From Mactra quadrangularis (Eukaryota > Mollusca > Bivalvia > Venerida > Mactridae), in contig CM046294.1 of assembly GCA_025267735.1 (NCBI GenBank), forward strand, positions 8,776,001 to 8,840,000: 64,000 nt of DNA, read 5' to 3'. The notes below the pieces were generated by a model. It was not told where the DNA came from and ran no database searches. It saw only the letters and a program-made list of their open reading frames with translations. Numbering within the stretch: position 1 is the first letter of the stretch; every line of letters starts with the position of its first letter. A program made the translations under genes and the position numbers. Of this stretch, positions 44,218 to 55,300 are shown one piece after another.

Positions 44218-46828
44218 GATTTATTTCCTGAGTTGCCCGCAAGACTGAAGTAAGAGATTTGGATTAAAGAGCGAGTTACTACAGTCTTGAGAGCAACCCA
44301 CCTTTTATATGATATACTTTAATGTAATTATGTACCTTTCATGTTTTATGAACTAAAATTTTCTACGATCTTTATTCCGCCTACTACAGCATAAAATTAG
44401 GCATCGTTCAGCCATTGGTAAAATCCAAGTATTGATGGTTTAAAGTTATATCTCCATAAAAATTTCGTTATAAAGTATTGTACGGTCTAATACATGTACA
44501 GCTTAAAGTAACCATAATAAACGTAAACATAACACTATTCATTTTAAAATATTCATAAGATTATATATCTCAATATGTCAATGCTACCTCTTAATACGTA
44601 AATATGTATAATATAAAATATAGATATATATTAAAAAATGAAATATAAAAATAAAAATTTATGCATTTGCTAGGTTTCGAACCAGCGACCTCTTGAACTT
44701 TTCATGTCGTATGCTTATTACCGATCCTTCCCTTTAGCCGACTGAGCTATTTGGGTCCTAAAAAACATGGCATGTAACAATCGTTAAATACTGTAAAAAG
44801 GACATTAAATATGGGGAAGATAATTTTGAAAGATGAATCCTAAATTTAGTGAGTTGTTATCAAATACAAATAAACTGCACTATCAAATTAAACAAGCAAT
44901 TAAATTGTGATTGGTAAAAAACGTATTAATGATAGTTATGAAATTTCAAGTAAAATAATCCCATGTACGATTTATTTGACATACTAATTAATTATGCACA
45001 GCGCTATATTTAACTGAAAACCTTGTAATTAACATTTTGTATATAGACCCATAGACGTTCTTGTAAGAAACAGAACAGTTTTGCCTGTTCACTTTGTCAA
45101 GCGTTTTTTGGCGGAGCATTTTACTGGCTCTGGTCGTTCCCAAATACCAAGTCATTCCTTTTTCTTAGAGAAGGGAAATTTGGCATGGTTACCAGAGCTG
45201 TTGATGTTTTGCTAGTACTTAGACAAACGCTTTGTTTTCTGCGTTCGTCATCGTGAGATGACGAAACAACCTGCATGAGTCGTGTATGTGGTCGCACGAT
45301 CATGGCGCTCTATCCTGTCTCGCCACCCTATATTTAATGGAATACTTATATTGAAAACGATTTAATATTTCTTTCATCTTGAAAAAAATATTAATGAATA
45401 CATGTACACTTTAAAATGGATTAATTTGCTATGTCCATTTCATACAATTCTGTACTTATTACCCTTTCGAAAAATTCATAATATTTTAAATCCAACCTCC
45501 TATAATCGAAGACAGGAAGAGTGCCATGGTCAAAATGCAGTATTATGATAAACACAAATATATTCAAAAATACATAAAATGAATTTCTACACACCCGGGT
45601 CACGTCAGTTTAATGCATTGCCTCTCATATTTAAAAATGTGCAAACAATATGAAACCATTAAAATAGTTTTGTCGGAAAAATATTGGCATTTTGAGAGAG
45701 GTCGATCGAGGAAGTTATAACTTTACCATCGGACTTACCTCGGCGATCTTCTATGCAGATAAATCTCGGATATCATAAGGTGAAAAAGTAGATCTACGAA
45801 GTTAGTTTCTGTAGTAATGTAGTCTGAACTGCACAGAAATACGACGTGTGAGAAGTTGTTCTGATGTGATGATGAGATAAACGTGTAACAAGGTTATTAT
45901 TAAATGCTGACATGCAAATGACAAATGGACGTGTTTCTATGTATATAGAGACAGTCCAGGGCCATTTGCTATGAATTCTGAATGTTGTATGTATAGCTAA
46001 TTAGTAATCTAGCATACACATTTTTATTAATATTGATTTTACACGTCGATGTATAAACAACTTGCCAGGGAGTTAATCGTCGGACCTTATAGACTGGTAG
46101 TATTTCTACAACGTCTGATTTCCGAGGTATATCTTCGTAGATGGTCGCCGAGGTTGTTCCAAATGATAACTTAGTCAAAAATTTCAAATATTATCGGTCG
46201 TTTTCAGTTCCTCTGTTCGGTTAACACGTGGTATTGTATTTTATATCGTATTCACGGTTCCATGTTCTAACAGAAACCAACATCTTATTATAGTTTATAA
46301 TAATACTTTTTAATATATCATGCTTGTTTGTTTGATTGTTTGTTGGTTTTAACGCCGTGGCAACACCTTGTATAGGTCATATGACGACGGTCAGTCAACC
46401 TACTCACTCCTCCTGGAAAGGTTAAATCTCTGGATTTAGCTTTTAACCAACTACACACATCGTCAGAAACTGAAAACTGCCCTACATAAATAAAAATCAT
46501 TGGTAGGAGGGAGAATAGCCGTAGAAAGGCTTGGGCTAGCTATTTAGGGGCGCTTGTCTATTTCAGAGACATGACTTGTTATCCATTGTTGTTCACTGTC
46601 CAAACAATGCAGTTTTGGCTGCTCAACTAATATTGTTTTACCTGAGTTCCTACGAATTGTGAGAAAATAGGTTGAATTATATTCTGTGGAAATAAGGAAT
46701 ATATTGAATGAAAAAGAATGACTTTTTATCATTATTGTTTTATCATTATATTTATAATGTAGATCTACAATGTTATAAAGATATCTTACGTTTATATAAA
46801 AAATGTCCTCTTTATCAGTATGATTGTA
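44218..46828. repeat. 2.6-kb tandem unit, copy 2
   Basis: About 2,611 bp, very similar to copy 1 throughout, including open frames 45121-45303 and 45421-45603 and the SINE tail at 46330-46535. Differences are scattered substitutions and small indels (for example an added 'tatttaatgg' near 45330). Confidence 0.85.
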
Positions 46829-49078
46829 GGTTTATTTCCTGAGTTGCCCGCAAGACTGAAGTAAGAGATTTGGATTAAAGAGCGAGTTACTACAGTCTTG
46901 AGAGAAACCCACCTTTTATATGATATACTTTAATGCAATTATGTACCTTTCATGTTTTATGAACTAACATTTTCTACGATCTTTATTCCGCCTACTACAG
47001 CATAAAATTAGGCATCGTTCAGCCATTGGTAAAATCCAAGTATTGATGGTTTAAAGTTATATCTCCATAAAAATTTCGTTATAAAGTAATGTACGGTCTA
47101 ATACATGTACAGCTTAAAGTAACCATAATAAACGTAAACATAACACTATTCATTTTATAATATTCATAAGATTATATATCTCAATATGTCAATGCTACCT
47201 CTTAATACGTAAATATGTATAATATAAAATATAGATATATATTAAAAAATAAAATATAAAAATAAAAATTTATGCATTTGCTAGGTTTCGAACCAGCGAC
47301 CTCTTGAACTTTTCATGTCATATGCTTATTTCCGATCCTTCCCTTTAGCCGACTGAGCTATTTGGGTCCTAAAAAACATGGCATGTAACAATCGTTAAAT
47401 ACTGTAAAAAGGACATTAAATATGGGGAAGATAATTTTGAAAGATGAATCCTAAATTTAGTGAGTTGTTATCAAATACAAATAAACTGCACTATCAAATT
47501 AAACAAGCAATTAAATTGTGATTGGTAAAAAACGTATTAATGATAGTTATGAAATTTCAAGTAAAATAATCCCATGTACGATTTATTTGACATACTAATT
47601 AATTATGCACAGCGCTATATTTAACTGAAAACCTTGTAATTAATATTTTGTATATAGACCCATAGACGTTCTTGTAAGAAACAGAACAGTTTTGCCTGTT
47701 CACTTTGTCAAGCGTTTTTTGGCGAAGCATTTTACTGGCTCTGGTCGTTCCCAAACACCAAGTCATTCCTTTTCCTTAGAGAAGGGAAATTTGGCATGGT
47801 TACCAGAGCTGTTGATGTTTTGCTAGTACTTGGACAAACGCTTTGTTTTCTGCGTTCGTCATCATGAGATGACGAAACAACCTGCATGAGTCGTGTATGT
47901 GGTCGCACGATCATGACGCTCTATCCTGTCTCGCCACCCTATATTTAATGGAATAACTATATTGAAAACGATTTAATATTTCTTTCATCTTGAAAAAAAT
48001 ATTAATGAATACATGTACACTTTAAAATGGATTAATTTGCTATGTCCATTTCATACAATTCTGTACTTATTACCCTTTCGAAAAATTCATAATGTTTTAA
48101 ATCCAACCTCCTATAATCGAAGACAGGAAGAGTGCCATGGTCAAAATGCAGTATTATGATAAACAAACATATATTCAAAAATACATAAAATGAATTTCTA
48201 CGAACCCGGGTCACGTCAGTTTAATGCATTGCTTCTCATATTTAAAATATGCAAACAATATGAAACCATTAAAATAGTTTTGTCGGAAAAATATTGGCAT
48301 TTTTTGAGAGGTCAATCGAGGAAGTTATAACTTTACCATCGGACTTACCTCGGCGATCTTCTATGCAGATAAATCTCGGATATCATAAGGTGAAAAAGTA
48401 GATCTTCGAAGTTAGTTTCTGTAGTAATGTAGTCTGAACTGCACTGAAATACGACGTGTGAGACGTTGTTCTGATGTGATGATGAGATGAACGTGTAACA
48501 AGGTTATTATTAAATGTTGACATGAAAATGACAAATGGACGTGTTTCTATGTATATAAAAACAGTCTAGGGCCTTTTTCTATGACTTCTGAATGTTGTTT
48601 TTTAGCTAATTAGTAAACAACAGGTCGAATTCTAGGTCATGCATGTTATTGTACTTTAAATAATGGACTTTTCTACTATATACGTTGATGCATGAACAGC
48701 ATTTTGCTGATTTAAACACACCACTTTGATATTCAATGTTTGTTTTAAATATTGTATATCTTCTTTGTAAATGTTTAATAAACATGTGTATTAAAACAAG
48801 TGTAAACAAACCAAACAATAAAATTGTATAAATAATTCACCCCTAATTGGTGTAATTAAACTGGCCATACTTGTATACGCAATGTTTACGTGGACGACCT
48901 GTAGCATACAATTTTTTTAGATAATATTGATTTTACACGTCGATGTATAAACAATAATAGTACTACTTGCCAGGGAGTTAATCGCCGGACCTTATAACCT
49001 GGTTGTATTTCTACTACGTCTGATTTCCGAGGTACATCTTCGTAGATGATCGACGAGGTTGTTCCGAATGATACTCTA
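46829..49078. repeat. 2.6-kb tandem unit, copy 3, interrupted and 3'-truncated
   Basis: Matches copies 1 and 2 until about 48615, is broken by a MITE (48620-48902), then resumes with more divergence and stops near 49078. It lacks the SINE tail. Confidence 0.85.
48620..48902. mobile_element. MITE with ACAGGTCG ends, copy 2, inside tandem unit 3
   Basis: The left 'acaggtcgaattctaggtca' and right 'gtggacgacctgt' match the copy at 34214-34510. It interrupts unit 3 at the 'gctaattagtaa' point that is unbroken in units 1 and 2, so it inserted after the triplication. Confidence 0.75.
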
Positions 49079-49230
49079 GATGTGGTCAATGTTTTGTTGT
49101 AGACCCCAATGACGTCATTTTTACAATAATAATAGTAATGATCGCCATAAGCGCTCGTTACAACATAAATGTGATTATTATTCTATCTCTTATACGTTCA
49201 AAATATCGTTTTGTACAGATCGTTAAATAT

Positions 49231-50247
49231 GTAGAGGTTATTTAACAGGGCAATCGTGCCTTAAGGAAGATATCGGCACACTTGCTTAGGTATTGGCCCG
49301 AGGGCTTTAGCCCAAGAGCTAATGCCGAGGAAAGTGTGCCGATATCGACTTAAGGCACACTTGCCTTGTTTCATGATGATTTTTCTACAACAAAAATACA
49401 AATTTTTCTCGACGTAACGCGCTATTTTGCACGTTGACGTTACGTTACATGTATTGTTTGTTTTTCCAAAGCCGAAACGTTGGAATCTAATGAATGCTTG
49501 TTATAAAACGTAAGTCTGGTTGTTGATTATCTCATTAATTTTCAATATGAAAAAAACAAACGTCGTAGAATTGAATAGCTTCTTGTTGAGAATTTCACGT
49601 GCGGAAAGTCTGCGGTTGTATAACTGCAGGTGCGTAATGACCGGAAGTTGCCTCAATATCAATTTTTGGCACACTAGGAAGTGAGCCAAATATCGATATT
49701 TTGGCACACTTGCTCAATACGTAGAGGTTATTAAACAGGGCAAGTGTGCCTTAAGGAAGATATCGGCACACTTGCTTAGGTATTGGCCCGATGGCTAATG
49801 CCGAGGAAAGAGTGCCGATATCGACTTAAGGCACACTTGCCCTGTTTCATAACCTTTTTATTGCATATGTTGATCAATGCATGTAATGACGATTTTTCTA
49901 CAACAAAAGTAGATCTACACTAGCTTTTTCTCGGCGTAACGCGCTATTTTGCACGTTGACGTTACGTCACATGTTTTGTTTTTTCAACGCCGAAACGTTG
50001 AAATCTAATGAACGCTTGTTATAAAACGTAATTCTGGTTGTTGATTATCTCATTCATTTTTATATGAAACAACACACGTCGTAAAATTGAATAGCTTCTT
50101 GTTGCTAATTACGTACGAATTTAACGTGCGGAAAGTTACTCGTTGTTAAACTGCAGGTGCGTATTGACCAGAAGTTGCCTCAATATCGATTTTTGGCACA
50201 CTAGGAAGTGAGCCAAATATCGATATTTTGGCACACTTGCTCAATAC
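49231..50247. repeat. Two-copy tandem repeat, about 490 bp, with internal palindrome
   Basis: 'gtagaggttatttaacaggg' at 49231 recurs at 49721. Each copy opens with a long palindrome (arms 'gtgccttaaggaagatatcg' and 'cgatatcgacttaaggcac'), continues through 'aacgcgctattttgcacgtt' and ends 'ttttggcacacttgctcaata'. A third partial copy is at 40690-40770. Confidence 0.8.
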
Positions 50248-51335
50248 TGGAATGTATTGCCTACATTGAGACTATATTGGCGCAGTTTCTCGTCGATTTT
50301 GTTACTATTTATAGTAACATATGCAATAATGGAATATATTGACCGCCTCGAGGTTTTATCGGCACACTTTCACAGCATTTTTGTTACTATCCATGCAAAA
50401 TATAAATTCCAGTATTAAGCGAAAATAAAAAATCTGACAATGAAATCTGTACCTCTGAAATTGACCACTGTGTTACAATTCACAAGATATAACTCACTAA
50501 TATCAAATGTTTGCATAATAAAGATACAATGACCTTTACTTTTATATATCAATTATCTATGCTGTAATCATATTTATTTAAGTTTAATATGCATGCATCT
50601 TCCCAACATTAAGCTTTTTTACCAAAGGTACATGTATATCTCACCAAAATATGAAATACTGTAGAATTTTCATGTTGCCATCGATGCATAATAAATGAAT
50701 ATTAGTGTCAGGGCGTACAATGGGTTGTGTGCTTCATGCTTCGTCCCCCAAGGAGTCGCTAGTCTGAATCCCTCTCCTCCACTTAAACGACCAAGTCTCG
50801 ACAGAATTTGCTATGGACATAAATGTTACCATGGATATTCGTGCTGTGCTTGGGCAGCTGATACAAACCTTGTGAATACGGACATTATAACAGTACCATG
50901 GGATGTATGTGCTTACTATGTACCTTAAGGTGGCTTCTCTATGTTCTAAAGTGGTTGCTTGTACGTAAAGGTAGTAAAACAAGGTACAATACTGGCTTGT
51001 TGAACACCTTAGGGTAGTTGGGACATCTTGCACTCATGTTGCGATGTAAACCATTTAAATACAATATTTGAAAAAAATGAAACATTAATTTTGTTTATTA
51101 TATACTTGAAAATATACTATGATATTGACCAATGTTGTGAAGATTGCGTTAGGACTAAAAATCGAAAAAATGTCTAACGTAATTTTCACATTGCTCATTT
51201 GTGAAAAACGCGTACGCAATTTTCACAACTTGTGAAAGTTACTAACGTGTTTTTCACAAGTTGTGAAAATTGCGTACGCGTTTTTCACACGTTGTGAAAA
51301 ACACGGGTTGTGAAAAATGAGGTTCAACAAAGCTA

Positions 51336-52212
51336 TACATAGACTGTCAAAACCTATACATAGCTCATGTTTATTTTTATATGTACAAATCGACAGCAAA
51401 TAAAATTTGTATTTTTTTTGTCATTTTGTTACTTTACATATTTAGTTTTATTCCTGAAACATTACTGTGGTATCATCAATGTACGAATCGTACATGTCTA
51501 AATTTGATAAATTGATACCCTTGCGTGTCATTGCTGATCACAGTGAATTTAAATGAAACATTTTTTCATTTGAATTATCATCATTACGGAAACTGATTAT
51601 TTTTTATTGAACTGTCAATAGCGCATACATTTACTCAGACGTTAAAATCTTATTTTATCAATTTTGATTGCATAAATAGTGAATATTAAGGGAGTAATAT
51701 ATGCGCCAATGACAATTGAATACAAATTTAACATTAGTATCGTAGCAGTTTGTCCGACCGTTATACAACTTTAGTGAATATAGGACATGAATTATGTGTT
51801 TTCTTTGTAATTAATCGTTACAATAAATGAAAAAAAAAACATTAGTAATCCTACTAGAATAGTTTAAAGCTATATGAGTTACGTCCCTTTGACATGAAAC
51901 TTTGAAAACTTATCAACCAATGAGGTTTGTGAAAAAATAAGACAAATATCTTTATCAACAAACCTCAAAATCATCGTTTTTTTATAATCAACTAAACATA
52001 CTATTACGGTATATACCAAAACGTTAAGTGTTTAAACTAAGGCATTACCATTCGTCATGTCATGGCTACAATTGCGTCTTTCCTTGAATTTTTATCATTG
52101 GTTTAAGCTTTTTAGAATACATACCAATTTTACTTCATTTGAATACTAATTGTACTTTCCCTTAGGGAGGAAGAAAATATAATAAGCTATGTAGTTTTAT
52201 ATATGAAATATA
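51336..52212. other. Intergenic, no gene seen
   Basis: AT-rich DNA between the 11.3-kb element and the stop codon of the next gene. It should contain that gene's 3' UTR. Confidence 0.4.
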
Positions 52213-52311
52213 TTATGGCCATTCTATTACATGATAAGCGTAATGTGGAGGGCTGTCTTTAGATGTTACATTTACAATATGTAGACCAGTGTTACAGTCT
52301 TGTCTGGCAAC
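52213..52311 (-). CDS. Secreted protein terminal exon
   Basis: 99 nt: VARQDCNTGLHIVNVTSKDS, then PPHYAYHVIEWP and TAA. Acceptor ttcttacag/GTT. Confidence 0.78.
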   Translation of the reverse strand, partial: VARQDCNTGLHIVNVTSKDSPPHYAYHVIEWP

Positions 52312-55300
52312 CTGTAAGAATAAACAAGAATGAACATACTTTAGCAACAATTGGTAAATACAATTTAAAACAATTATATGAAGATAACTTCATATAAAAC
52401 GGACATGAAAAACGCCCTACAACTGTGGAGTCATTAAAATATAACATGTATTAAATACACAATTAACATCTCAAACCACTTGCTTTCTAAGTTTAAGTTA
52501 CACTAAGTGCCCATTTCTTAAAAAAGTGGGGACTCGCTTTAATGTAAATAGAAACAGCGAGCGATAGGAGTCAGGAGAATACTTGCTACTTGAGCGTCAT
52601 TCGGAACATTTCACGAATTCACGATTTCAACTTCATGAATTCACGATTTCAGCTTCATGAGTTGAAATCGTTAATACAGCAAGTTGAAATCGTGAATTCA
52701 TGAGGTTGAAATCTTGAATTCGTGAAGTTAAATTCCTGAAGTTGACTTCGTGAAGTTGAAATCGTGAATTCGTGAAGTTGAAATCGTTAATTCATGAAGT
52801 TAAAATCGTGAATTCATGAAATTGAAATCGTGAATTCGTGAAGTTGAAATCGTGAATTCGTGAGGTTGAAATCTTGAATTCGTGAAGTTAAATTCCTGAA
52901 GTTGACTTCGTGAAGTTGAAATCGTGAATTCATGAAGTTAAAATCGTGAATTCATGAAGTTGAAATCGTGAATTTGTGAAATTTAAATCGTGAATTCGTG
53001 AATTCCGTATGTTGAAAATGTGAATTCATGAAGATGAAATCGGAAATTCGTGAAGTTGAAATGGCCCTACCGGTCTTTCGTACTAAACCCATCTTTTTTT
53101 GAAATGTATTTGATATGTTGAAATACTTACGTAGATTATATTGCCGTAACATTCTAACAATATTCCAGCGTTCCTCTGATATTTGGAATGATTGTCAAAG
53201 ATGGCAATAGGAGTATACTTTGCTATTTGATTACAATATTTTACAGCCTGTGAAATAAAACAATTTTAACATTAAATATTGTCTTGTATCAAATTTTATA
53301 TTGTTCTGAAAATATATTTGTTTTGTATATTAAATATATCACGGAACTCATGAAATAAATATTATGTTCATGACTGATTCACTTGGTCATTTTTGGATTA
53401 CTGCATAGCCACTTTCTTGAAATCTACTCTGAAATAAACAAACCCTGAAACACTTTAATTGCCTTTCACCATCTCATTGCTTATTGGCGCAACGCTGGTG
53501 ACAATGAACTATTACCTGAAGTCCTGGTAACCATAGTGATGGATCTGGTGCAGAACAGAATGCAGATATAACAGCATCGGAGTCATAATGTATACCATCT
53601 GTACATTTCACTGATTGTGAAAACCCGATGTTTTTCTTATAAGCTATTTCAGTAAACAAAGCTACTTTATTACATGTGGGTGGTAGGACAGCGGTTGTTG
53701 TAGCATGTGTTGTACCCTTGACTGTAGTTTGAGGAGGGTTCGGTGTTGTCGGGAGTAATGTTGATGACGTTGTTGATGAAGTTGTCGGTGTTGTGACTGG
53801 AGGTTTGGTCGTGGTTACTGAAAAAGAAAAAATATACAGACATACATACGTATTTGATATACATAAAACTTGATATCTGTTTCAGAGTGGTAGACTTCAT
53901 TATATACAGCGATACAGAGTTTAGAATGCAAATTACACTTTTTTACTGGGTTTAACGCCGTGTCAACACAATTCAGGTCATTTTACGGCGTCCAACGCAT
54001 CTAACCAAGCTTTTCTGAACCCTTTGTCTATAACCAGTACTCACCTACCCTTCCACAAGGTCGGACACTTCTCCATATTATCTAATCAATGGAGGAAAAT
54101 TGACATTATTGTCAAATTTTCACGGAAGGGTATAACCCCCCGTGTGGGATTCGAACCCGTACCCCCTTCCGGACACGAGATTTCAAATCCCAAAATCAAA
54201 TTCAAATCAAATTTTAGTCCGTAAATTTGAAATTACATAGTTCAATGATAACGATGAACAATATTTAGTTCAATTTAAAACAAAGAAGTATGTTTAGACA
54301 AAGATCTGTGTGTATACTGCACGAACTATTTTGCCGTATAACCGTTACGTGCTTCGCCTCGCGTAGGTAGTAAAATCACAAAAATGCAGTGAAGACCCCC
54401 ACGAATCCTTCCGAGATTATACATTCATGAAAGGTCGAGGTGTTCCGAATGGTTGAGGAACATGGTTAAATCCTATTTTAAAATACAACACGTGTCTTTC
54501 TATCAGTGCATGAAACAAATAAAACAATAACCACCGACAATGTCATCTTATGCACTAAATATCTTACATGTGCATGATTGTTACAATCATGACCTAAATT
54601 ATATACTGACTCGCAAAAACCTACACCCAGTAAAAGACAAATTTCACAAAGTTAAATTCAATGTAGGTATGTTTAGTAGCATTCTGTCACGTTTTTACCA
54701 GAGTCCTTGAGATGAGCCATTGATACACGTATCAGTTTCAGAGTAATATCGTGAACAAAATTGTTGCCGTGTATGGCTTAAACTTGCACATCTTCCAGCT
54801 ACGGCTACGTTTTTGTTGTTTTGTGCCATGTGCGTACCGTCACCTTAATACGCAAGGCTTCCCACGGCCTACGACTGTCTGCCCGTACGGGTCCGCAACA
54901 AGCCACGATTTTATGGGATTAAGGCATTACTACTCGACTTTAACCCATTCAAATAAAGGGGAATAACTGCTGCGGGGAGTTTGCCGCTCCATAGCAACTA
55001 TCAAGAATTATAACTTGAGTTTATAAATGATAATATAACATACACATATCTTCCCTGTCCACTTTGAATACTGGACAGGACACATGGTATACATCATTAT
55101 CTTGAAATACATAACCTGTCTGAAATAGATTATTATATAGTGAAACAGATAAATGTCCCAAAATCTTAAAGTTAAAGTTACATTGCAATAAGGGACTTTA
55201 GTCAGTTATTTCCCCTTGTATACTCTTCAAATAAGTAGGTCCTACCTGTTGGATTACTCGAATTTTAACCTTACTTTTTAATGTAAATTTGCCAAAATTA

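Larger units (their letters stand above)
39988..51329. mobile_element. 11.3-kb TIR element (TGTTGAACC family), TSD AAGCTA, with triplicated cargo
   Basis: The left end TGTTGAACCTCATTTTTCAC at 39988 and the inverse right end ending 51329 carry the same TTTTCACAA/TTGTGAAAA palindromes as the 1,370-bp element. Flanks are aagcta at 39982-39987 and aagcta at 51330-51335, a perfect 6-bp duplication. The rightmost ~530 bp aligns with 24890-25407. Contents: extra internal end-like sequences at 40200-40821, three tandem copies of a 2.6-kb unit (41611-49078), a 490-bp tandem duplication (49231-50247) and the right subterminal region. No transposase was found. Alternatively it could be several overlapping insertions that share a boundary by chance, but the matching duplication argues for one event. 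Confidence 0.75.
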
